Source: Paenibacillus sp.
Lineage (GTDB): Bacteria; Bacillota; Bacilli; Paenibacillales; Paenibacillaceae
Length of the DNA: 64,000 nt
Assembly: GCA_023512345.1 (NCBI GenBank)
Contig: JAILZT010000003.1
Location: 248,001-312,000, forward strand
Direction: 5' to 3'
The position numbers and the translations under genes were made by a program. Positions 57,472 through 64,000 of this stretch are shown here, in pieces; position 1 is the first letter of the stretch, and every line of letters begins with the position of its first letter. The notes beneath the pieces were generated by a model, which saw nothing but the letters and a program-made list of their open reading frames with translations, was not told where the DNA came from and ran no database searches.

Positions 57472-57676
57472 TTCTTTAATCATTATTTTTTGAACATAAA
57501 TCCTTATTAAGCATACAGGGGAAGACTCCTCTATTCAAATAAAACTTCTTGTAAATTTTATTACAAAACTGACATCACAAAAAAAACAGCTGCACCGTCC
57601 TTAAAGGGAGTACACCCGTTTCTTTGGACAAATATAAGAATATAATGTAGGAGAAAATATACAGTGCAACTTATAG

Positions 57677-57838
57677 TCACTTATGAACCGTCGTTAGTCC
57701 ACGAATTCCAAAAACAATCCCAATGCACACAGAGAAAATACCCATACCTAAATGACTATTCATAAGATTTATTATTCCACCTGCTACAAATAGCAATGAA
57801 ACCAGATATAAAAACTGTACACGTCGTTTTCCTAGCAT
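57677..57838 (-). CDS. Small two-helix membrane protein
   Basis: 53 residues. The ATG at 57838 has AGGAGGGG at good spacing; the longer frame to 57976 would begin inside the terminator of the aldolase gene and is rejected. After a basic start (MLGKRRVQ) come two hydrophobic helices (about 8-24 and 29-46), ending in GLTTVHK. I do not recognise the family. It lies between the aldolase terminator and the sigma-factor gene on the minus strand. Confidence 0.7.
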   Translation of the reverse strand: MLGKRRVQFLYLVSLLFVAGGIINLMNSHLGMGIFSVCIGIVFGIRGLTTVHK

Positions 57839-57941
57839 GACTTCCCCTCCTAAATGATCGCCTGCATCCTTTATAGATAAAATTTCTGCTAGTGTTATAT
57901 ATATGAAGTTATTAGAAAATATATCCTGAAATATAATATAC

Positions 57942-57987
57942 AAAAAAACGGCTGCCAACCAAGCATTCTCGGTCAACAGCCGTTTTT
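57942..57987 (-). terminator. Terminator of the KDPG aldolase gene
   Basis: AAAAACGGCTG pairs with CAGCCGTTTTT, with an inner GACC/GGTT stem, and eight T follow on the minus strand. It lies 27 bp after the aldolase stop. Confidence 0.92.
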
Positions 57988-58014
57988 GTTATATTAAACC
58001 GCACAATGAATCTC

Positions 58015-58656
58015 TTAACCCTTGATCTCCTGAAACTTTGCCACATATTTCGCAGCCAGCTCGGTGATCAGATCGTAACGTCCATCTTTTGCCGGAGCCG
58101 TCAAATTCCCACCAATTCCAACAGCGATACAACCATTCGCAATCCATTTGTCCATGTTGTTCAGATCCACGCCGCCCGTAGGCATAATGTTCACATGAGG
58201 CATAGGCCCTTTAACTGCTTTTACATAATCCGGTCCAAACGCACTGCCTGGGAACAACTTCAGCACATCGACACCCAGTTTCAGCGCTTCCTTCATTTCA
58301 CTCAGTGTCATGCAACCGGGCATATACGGAATTCCATAGAGATTACACATTTTCGCAGTATCTTCTTCAAAAGAAGGGCTCACTACAAATTCTGCCCCTG
58401 CCAATATCGCAATTCTTGCTGTTAACGGGTCCAGTACAGTCCCTGCGCCAATTACTGCGCGATCACCGTATTCCGCTACTAATTTCTTGATAGCCACATC
58501 TGCATCCGGAGTTGTAAAGGTAACCTCAATATTGTTCAGGCCGCCTTCGATACAGGCCACGGACATTTTGAATGCATCTTCGGCATTATCAGCACGGATT
58601 ACAGCAACAACACCGACAGAAGCCACATTTTGTAATACTTTTATTTTCTTCATCAT
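58015..58656 (-). CDS. eda: 2-dehydro-3-deoxy-phosphogluconate/4-hydroxy-2-oxoglutarate aldolase (KDPG aldolase)
   Basis: 213 residues, a class I aldolase of the KDPG/KHG family. The catalytic Glu is in IEVTFTTPDA, and the Schiff-base Lys is in GVDVLKLFPGSAFG; GPMPHVNIMPTGGV follows as in the family. It cleaves KDPG to pyruvate and glyceraldehyde 3-phosphate. It diverges from the KDG kinase gene, which makes its substrate from 2-keto-3-deoxygluconate. AGAGGAAG lies before two adjacent ATGs. Confidence 0.94.
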   Translation of the reverse strand: MMKKIKVLQNVASVGVVAVIRADNAEDAFKMSVACIEGGLNNIEVTFTTPDADVAIKKLVAEYGDRAVIGAGTVLDPLTARIAILAGAEFVVSPSFEEDTAKMCNLYGIPYMPGCMTLSEMKEALKLGVDVLKLFPGSAFGPDYVKAVKGPMPHVNIMPTGGVDLNNMDKWIANGCIAVGIGGNLTAPAKDGRYDLITELAAKYVAKFQEIKG

Positions 58657-58989
58657 TATCTTCCTCTCTTAATCAACGTTATCTAAACAACAAATCATCA
58701 TAATAGATAAACTTTTTTATTAAAATATACTAATACTCTACAGCAACTACTAAGAAAATAGTAATAATAATGTAGCTAACAGTCAATCTTTTTTTGTGTG
58801 AATATATTGAACAACGCATTTATTTCGAATAAAACCGCTATTTATAAGGGATTTATTGTTTTAGTCATTTAATTTCTCTAAATTACCTCAATTTATGAGC
58901 ATTGCGTTATTGTACAAAACCGATTTATATGATAATTTCAAATTACAAATTATTATACAGGGACTTAACTCCCTCAGGAGGAACTATTA
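58657..58989. other. 333-bp divergent promoter region between aldolase and KDG kinase genes
   Basis: Very AT-rich, with no supported gene. Both promoters must lie here. Two similar short motifs, ATAAAACCG near 58829 and CAAAACCGATTTAT near 58915, resemble half-sites of a LacI-type operator with a central CG, but their symmetry is poor, so I do not call an operator. The kinase ribosome site AGGAGGAACTATTA ends the region. Confidence 0.55.
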
Positions 58990-59940
58990 ATGACTAAACA
59001 ATTAGATGTAGTCACTTTTGGAGAGCCAATGGCTATGTTTTATGCGAATGAGACTGGGCCGCTGGCTGAAGTATTCTCATTCTCCAAAGCACTGGCAGGG
59101 GCGGAGAGCAATGTAGCTACCGGTTTATCCCGTTTGCAACACCCTACCGGTTATGTTACTAAACTCGGCGAAGATAATTTTGGCCAATTCATAGTAGACG
59201 CACAGAATAAAGAAGGCATTAACACAGATAGCATCACATTTACCAAAGAGTATTCCACGGGAATGCTGATTAAATCAAAGGTCCTTACCGGCGATCCTAA
59301 AGTCGAATATTTCCGTAAAAATTCCGCCGCCTCCAAGCTAAGCCTAGCAGATTTCGACGAAGCTTATTTCGCTTCCGCAGGACATCTGCATGTAACTAGC
59401 ATCTCATCCGCACTGTCAAAGAGCTGCCATGAATTCTCCATACATGCTATGGAATTCATGAAGAGCAAAGGAAAAACGGTATCGCTCGACCCTAACCTCC
59501 GCCCAACATTGTGGCCTAATACTGAAACTATGGTAAGCACTATTAATGATTTAGCTACACGTTGTGACTGGTTCCTGCCAGGATTAAGTGAAGGCAAAAC
59601 CCTTACCGGACTGGATTCACCCGAGGAAATCGCAGCGTACTATTTGGAACGCGGTGTTTCCCTAGTTGTAATCAAACTGGGACCTGAAGGTGCTTATTAT
59701 AAGTCTTTGGAGCAGGAAGGTTATGTACAAGGCTTCAAAGTTGAAGAAGTTGTTGATACCGTAGGCGCTGGAGACGGCTTTGCAGTCGGAGTCATCAGTG
59801 CAATGCTGGAGAAGCTTCCGGTAGCTGAAGCGGTCAAACGCGGCAATGCCATCGGCGCTTTGGCAGTCATGTCCCCTGGAGATATGGACGGCCTACCGAC
59901 CCGCGAGGGCCTGGCAACGTTTATGAATCAGGAAGTGTAA
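58990..59940 (+). CDS. kdgK: 2-keto-3-deoxygluconate kinase (PfkB family)
   Basis: 316 residues of the ribokinase/PfkB fold. The N-terminal GEPMAMFYANE and AGAESNVATGLSRL segments are typical of KDG kinase, and the anion hole and catalytic base lie in VVDTVGAGDGFAVGVISAML (Asp of GAGD). It phosphorylates 2-keto-3-deoxygluconate to KDPG, feeding the aldolase encoded divergently. AGGAGG precedes the ATG. A strong terminator follows, then the LacI-type regulator gene on the opposite strand. Confidence 0.93.
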   Translation: MTKQLDVVTFGEPMAMFYANETGPLAEVFSFSKALAGAESNVATGLSRLQHPTGYVTKLGEDNFGQFIVDAQNKEGINTDSITFTKEYSTGMLIKSKVLTGDPKVEYFRKNSAASKLSLADFDEAYFASAGHLHVTSISSALSKSCHEFSIHAMEFMKSKGKTVSLDPNLRPTLWPNTETMVSTINDLATRCDWFLPGLSEGKTLTGLDSPEEIAAYYLERGVSLVVIKLGPEGAYYKSLEQEGYVQGFKVEEVVDTVGAGDGFAVGVISAMLEKLPVAEAVKRGNAIGALAVMSPGDMDGLPTREGLATFMNQEV

Positions 59941-59973
59941 CTTAAGACGAAGTAGAGGTACCTTATAGAAGCG

Positions 59974-60011
59974 AAAAGGCCACCCCCGTTAATGTGGGGT
60001 TGGCCTTTTTT
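59974..60011 (+). terminator. Terminator of kdgK
   Basis: AAAAGGCCA-C-CCC pairs with GGGG-T-TGGCCTTTT, followed by more T. It lies 33 bp past the kdgK stop. Confidence 0.93.
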
Positions 60012-60216
60012 GTCGCAACTAATTAATGTAGCTACACGAAACCAACTTTTCAAGAAATATGGGGAATTTACCACTCTAAATAGTTCCAGATGTTGAAGCG
60101 GCGGATGTAGTGTAAATGTACACTTGATTTCGATGAAATGGGCTCTCCTAATACTTACTTCCTATTCCGATAACCCATACTTCAATTTTCCCTTATTACT
60201 TCGCTCCACCAACCTG

Positions 60217-61233
60217 TTACTTCAGTGATCTAACCGATTGCCCCTGCTGCAAAGACGGAAGGAAACGGTACGTAATAGGCACATAGGAGCCCATGTCTTC
60301 TATGCAGGAGAGCATAATTTTGGCGGCCTGCATACCCATTTCATAAGCAGGCTGGCGGATTGTAGTGATTACTGGATTATAGATATGAGCGAATTCTACG
60401 TCATCTATCCCCACTACAGACAGATCATTCGGTATGGAGATGGCTTGTTTATTCGCATACTTCAAAATCTCAGCAAGCACAATATCATTCGATGCTAGCA
60501 GCGCCGTGGGTGGCTCCGAAAGCTCCAACAGGCGCTTTACTTCAGCTGCAATCTCTTCTCGCGGTACGCTGCAGATATACTTCTCATTAAGGGAGAGGCC
60601 CGCTTCTTCCATTGCTTTTTTATAGCCGCTCATTCTCTCCTTACGAGGAGTAATGGAATATTCACCAAGGGGAAGTGACAGCAGTGCTATTCGTTCATGT
60701 CCATTCCGCACCAGCTCACTAATTCCTAACTTAACGGCCATTTCATTGTCCAATAGAAGGCTCTGCGTCGTTACTCCCTCGACTAATCGGTCCATAAACA
60801 CCAACGGAAATTGAGCTTCGGTTAACCGGGTGTAGGATGATGGATTATTTCCTGTCGGGAATATAATGAGTCCGTCTACTTGGCGGGCGACCAACGTCTC
60901 CACATACTTGCTTTCCTTTTCCGCATTTTCATCAGCATTGCATATAATGACCTGTATCCCGCGGCTTTGCAGTTCATTCTCAATCGCACGTATACATTGT
61001 ATAGACAATGAATAATCGATATTTGCAACAATGATGCCCACCATATGTGTTCGATTCTGCTTCAAGCTGCGCGCTAAGCCATTAGGCTGATAATTCAACT
61101 CTTCGATCACCGCAGCAATCCGATTCTTCGTCGCTTCACTCATATATTTAAATCGTTTGTTCAAAAATTGCGAGACCGTACTCTTCGATACGCCCGCCTT
61201 TTGAGCCACATCTTCAATCGTCAGTTTCTTCAT
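60217..61233 (-). CDS. LacI-family transcriptional regulator (KdgR-like)
   Basis: The ATG at 61233 (MKKLTIEDVAQKAGVSKSTV) has GGAG seven bases upstream; the frame beyond it lacks a start site. The 338-residue protein has the LacI helix-turn-helix and hinge (NYQPNGLARSLKQNRT) and a periplasmic-binding-protein-like effector domain ending in PAYEMGMQAAKIML. Its place beside kdgK and eda suggests it is their repressor, responding to KDG or KDPG, as KdgR does in B. subtilis. This is inference from context. Confidence 0.9.
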   Translation of the reverse strand: MKKLTIEDVAQKAGVSKSTVSQFLNKRFKYMSEATKNRIAAVIEELNYQPNGLARSLKQNRTHMVGIIVANIDYSLSIQCIRAIENELQSRGIQVIICNADENAEKESKYVETLVARQVDGLIIFPTGNNPSSYTRLTEAQFPLVFMDRLVEGVTTQSLLLDNEMAVKLGISELVRNGHERIALLSLPLGEYSITPRKERMSGYKKAMEEAGLSLNEKYICSVPREEIAAEVKRLLELSEPPTALLASNDIVLAEILKYANKQAISIPNDLSVVGIDDVEFAHIYNPVITTIRQPAYEMGMQAAKIMLSCIEDMGSYVPITYRFLPSLQQGQSVRSLK

Positions 61234-61355
61234 TTGTCCGCTCCACTCTTCTCTAAAGAAAAACACTTTATCAAAAAGTATAGCTTTTTTTTAGTAAATT
61301 ATCTACTGTTCTGTTTTATATTCCACCATTCTAAATACCATGCTTCTCCTATTAA

Positions 61356-63962
61356 TTATTTCAACTTATACCGCATCAGTATCACTCCCTCACTAACCTT
61401 CATCTGTATCTCACCCCGCTGATCCGTACGCAAGATTTGAATACTGTCGGAAGCTAAGCGTTCCAACACCTCTGGGCTTGGATGCCCATATGAATTATTG
61501 ACTCCGGCGGATATCACTGTTGTGGTCGGACTCCAATATTTGATCCATCTTTCACTGCTGGAGGTTTTACTACCATGATGTGCGGCCTTCAGGACGTCAA
61601 CCTGCGGATATGCTTGGGCTGTAAATTGCGGATACCTCTCCATAATTACTTCTTCCGCCTCCTTATCCATGTCCCCCGTGAACAAAAAGCTGCAACCATT
61701 CATACTTAAACGAAACGCGACTGAATCATGATTCTGCTCGTCCACAACAGGAAGTTCTTCTTCCATATTCGATCGTATCTCCGGCCACAAGAACATAAGC
61801 TCGGTATCCTCGTCTGGGGAAACTCTCATTCCCTCGTGAACACTATATAGCTGTACATCATGCTCCAGCGCCGTCTTCATCAGCTTAATATAAGGCTCAG
61901 AATCGGCAACTGTTCCATTGAACAGCAGCGCTGAGACAGGAATTCCCTCCAGTACGGCCTGTAACCCTCCGGCGTGATCCTGATCTCCATGGGTCAGAAT
62001 GATAGCATCTAGGCGGTGAATGCCTCTCTTTTTGAGCAGGGGCAGCAGCACTTTAGCACCCACCTCGAAGGGGCTGCGGCGAATGCGCCATTCTTCCTTT
62101 TGACCAAAGCTGACCGTGCCTCCACCATCCACTAAAATATTGGAGCCTCCCGGAGTGGTAATGAGCATGCTGTCTCCTTGCCCCACATCAAAGAAACTTA
62201 TCTCCCCCCTACCAGAGTGATCTTTCGGCTGATAGCCTTTATAGAGAAGAACCACGAAGCATAAGGTCAGCAATGATATGGATACTGGACTCCAAAGTAA
62301 TGCGAAAGGGGTTGAATAAGGAGTTACAGCTACAGCGTACGATGAATTAGGATGAAGACCCTCCAGCGGTCTAGTTTCGTCCTCCATATAAATCGGTGTA
62401 TAACGAGATTCAATCCACTTTTTACATGCATAGAGCAAGATATACAATAATAAGTAATACACACTTATCCAATATAGTGAAGGGGATCGCCATATCGTCA
62501 CTCCCGCAGACCAGTCGTTCATCCATTCCACCATACTAAATGTAAATTGATTTAGCCACTCCGTAACAGTTACCGTTAGTTTAGCTGCTCCAGTCCAGAT
62601 CCGCCCCAGCAGCAGTGCTGCCACACCGAGCGGAAGGGTGACAAAAGTGATCATTGGAACAAGCATAAAATTAGCCGCAATAGAAAGGATCGAAAATTGG
62701 TTGAAGTAATAAATCGTTAGTGGAAATGAGACCAGTTGGGCGACCAGTGTAACGGCTAAAGTACCTCCTATCCAACGAGGCAATCCTGTCAGTAGAGGGT
62801 TGGCAAGAGGGACATAAATCATTAATCCCGCCGTCACCAAAAAAGATAGCTGAAAGCTTACACTGAGTAAGAAGTACGGATTCCAAACGAGCATCAAAAG
62901 TGCAGACGCACTTAAAATATTAAATCCATCTTTGAGCACACCTACTCGGGCTGCAAACAAAGCGATCATCGCCATAATACCTGCACGGATTATCGAGGGC
63001 CCTGCTCCAGATAAGAGAACGTATATAGGAATCATAAACAGGACAAGGGTTTGGGCGGTTTCTCTGGTTAGCTGCATACGTAAAAGTATAAATAAAAGCA
63101 CAGCTACATAGATGGCCACCTGCATACCGGAAATCACCAAAATATGAGTTAATCCCAGTTGAGAGAATTGCATGAACGTAGCTGCGTCCAAATCCTCCTG
63201 CATTCCTATTACTAGCCCCTTCATGTACCCGGAGTTCCGCTCATCAAATAAACGGTCCATTTCTGCACCCATACCCTTTCGCACTCCATCATTCCATCGC
63301 AAAAGAGAGCCAAAGCTCCATGAGGAGGGTGCTGCAGCCTTCACTTGATTAGTCCCTGCTATTTTTAAAATCCAATGAACTTCCTTAGTAAGCAGATAAG
63401 CACGATAATCAAAACCATCGAAGTTCCTCGCTGTAGAAGGCTGCTCCAATGAACCATTCAAGATCACCTGATCCCCCCTATGCCAGCCTGCTGCCACATT
63501 GATTTCGGATTCGGCTTCTAGCTTAACCTGAACGAGCACCCTTTCCTCCTTAACTTTCACCCAAGTTTCATCAGTTAATGGTGTTAGATTTTGAGAACGG
63601 GATATGCCTTTAATTCCTATTGTAAAATCTACCCGATCCCCATCCCGCTCGACCGTTGAGATTATGGTTCCCCTGGCCTGGACGCTGACTTCCGCTCCCT
63701 CCACTGATTCCAATGCCAATACCTCCGGGAGGACACTCACGTTACGTCCCTCATTCCATTCCCAGTAGCAACCTGCTAACAAAAAGGCTAGACCCAATAC
63801 AGCTATGTATTTCCAGCTTAATTTACCCCAAATCGCCAAAGCAGCTAATAGTAGCAACATTCCGGCCCACGCCAAAATCATAGAACTAAAGGATAACTTG
63901 CAAGCCGCTGCACTTCCAGCAACCCAACAAACTGTAAAGCTTGATAGCGGTCTTTTTTTCAC
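61356..63962 (-). CDS. comEC: ComEC/Rec2 DNA internalisation channel protein
   Basis: 868 residues. The start is a GTG with GGAGGACTTTAGGC upstream. N-terminal helices and a DUF4131-like OB domain are followed by the Competence membrane domain (ILVISGMQVAIYVAVL and GPSIIRAGIMAMIA). The C-terminal metallo-beta-lactamase domain has THGDQDHAGG and LKAAHHGSKTSS. It forms the channel for single-stranded DNA during natural transformation, and the C-terminal domain probably degrades the other strand. In B. subtilis it lies close to yqeN; here the sigma-factor and KDG genes come between. Confidence 0.95.
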   Translation of the reverse strand: MKKRPLSSFTVCWVAGSAAACKLSFSSMILAWAGMLLLLAALAIWGKLSWKYIAVLGLAFLLAGCYWEWNEGRNVSVLPEVLALESVEGAEVSVQARGTIISTVERDGDRVDFTIGIKGISRSQNLTPLTDETWVKVKEERVLVQVKLEAESEINVAAGWHRGDQVILNGSLEQPSTARNFDGFDYRAYLLTKEVHWILKIAGTNQVKAAAPSSWSFGSLLRWNDGVRKGMGAEMDRLFDERNSGYMKGLVIGMQEDLDAATFMQFSQLGLTHILVISGMQVAIYVAVLLFILLRMQLTRETAQTLVLFMIPIYVLLSGAGPSIIRAGIMAMIALFAARVGVLKDGFNILSASALLMLVWNPYFLLSVSFQLSFLVTAGLMIYVPLANPLLTGLPRWIGGTLAVTLVAQLVSFPLTIYYFNQFSILSIAANFMLVPMITFVTLPLGVAALLLGRIWTGAAKLTVTVTEWLNQFTFSMVEWMNDWSAGVTIWRSPSLYWISVYYLLLYILLYACKKWIESRYTPIYMEDETRPLEGLHPNSSYAVAVTPYSTPFALLWSPVSISLLTLCFVVLLYKGYQPKDHSGRGEISFFDVGQGDSMLITTPGGSNILVDGGGTVSFGQKEEWRIRRSPFEVGAKVLLPLLKKRGIHRLDAIILTHGDQDHAGGLQAVLEGIPVSALLFNGTVADSEPYIKLMKTALEHDVQLYSVHEGMRVSPDEDTELMFLWPEIRSNMEEELPVVDEQNHDSVAFRLSMNGCSFLFTGDMDKEAEEVIMERYPQFTAQAYPQVDVLKAAHHGSKTSSSERWIKYWSPTTTVISAGVNNSYGHPSPEVLERLASDSIQILRTDQRGEIQMKVSEGVILMRYKLK

Positions 63963-64000
63963 GCCTAAAGTCCTCCTTTACAATGCAAAAAAACCCCTGT

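Noticed and set aside
57839..57976. N-terminal extension of the 53-residue membrane protein
   Set aside because: It would begin inside the aldolase terminator, while a strong AGGAGGGG site precedes the internal ATG.
58820..58930. LacI-type operator candidates between eda and kdgK
   Set aside because: The two AAAACCG motifs have poor dyad symmetry, so an operator cannot be supported from sequence alone.
60012..60216. Possible relative of the 39.9-kb repeat (TACACTTGATTTCGATGAAATG)
   Set aside because: Similarity to the repeat unit is limited to a few bases and could be chance.

Overview
The window reads as chromosomal DNA of an endospore-forming Bacillota bacterium, most likely Paenibacillus. 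The grounds are moderate-to-low GC, strong GGAGG-type ribosome sites, a gerA-type germination operon, gpr, spoIIP, a YfhD-like gene, CIRCE-controlled hrcA-grpE-dnaK-dnaJ, and lplABC/yesMN-style sugar uptake genes. The genus is an inference from style and gene order; no database was searched.

Layout. 1-6.8 kb: a carbohydrate ABC uptake module (two permeases, a lipoprotein binding protein) behind a YesN/YesM-type two-component pair, all on the minus strand. 7.4-8.9 kb: a secreted cell-wall amidase. 9-13.8 kb: DinB-like protein, carboxylesterase, AI-2E-family membrane protein, SDR, GNAT. 13.8-16.8 kb: a MacB/FtsX-type ABC exporter. 17-21.6 kb: a [2Fe-2S] ferredoxin-like protein, a small membrane protein, and a gerA-type operon in the order A-C-B. 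21.8-23.9 kb: two siderophore permeases behind a Fur box. 24.4-27.4 kb: a BceAB-like ABC transporter whose ATPase gene carries an in-frame TGA. 27.5-29.5 kb: a scar of dead genes and mobile DNA: an aldo/keto reductase remnant, an IS200/IS605-type element with an apparently intact TnpB, and an IS1182-like transposase remnant. 29.5-31.7 kb: a secreted protein with eight Ig-like (BIG2) repeats.

31.8-55.3 kb is a core region with the gene order known from the Bacillus subtilis yqeN-yqeV region, with insertions. Read along the minus strand it runs holA, (rpsT opposite), gpr, spoIIP, a yqxA-position gene, lepA, hemW, GNAT, hrcA-grpE-dnaK-dnaJ, three small genes, an AraC regulator diverging from an ABC exporter, tag, prmA, a site-2 protease, rsmE, mtaB and a NUDIX gene. 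It joins replication, translation, heat-shock and sporulation functions.

55.6-57.4 kb: an ECF sigma factor and a large membrane anti-sigma factor with a candidate autoregulatory promoter. 58-61.2 kb: a KDPG aldolase gene, a divergent KDG kinase gene and a LacI-type regulator, forming a 2-keto-3-deoxygluconate catabolic set. 61.4-64 kb: comEC for DNA uptake.

The most unusual non-genic signals are a 20/51-bp tandem repeat at 39.9-40.1 kb, a cluster of four degenerate GGACWCAG repeats at 24.1-24.3 kb, a complex palindromic stretch at 6.9-7.0 kb, and the TnpB element end whose predicted guide falls in the broken reductase gene. I found no CRISPR array, tRNA, rRNA or prophage. I did not find a clear candidate for a wholly new system; the findings are local oddities.
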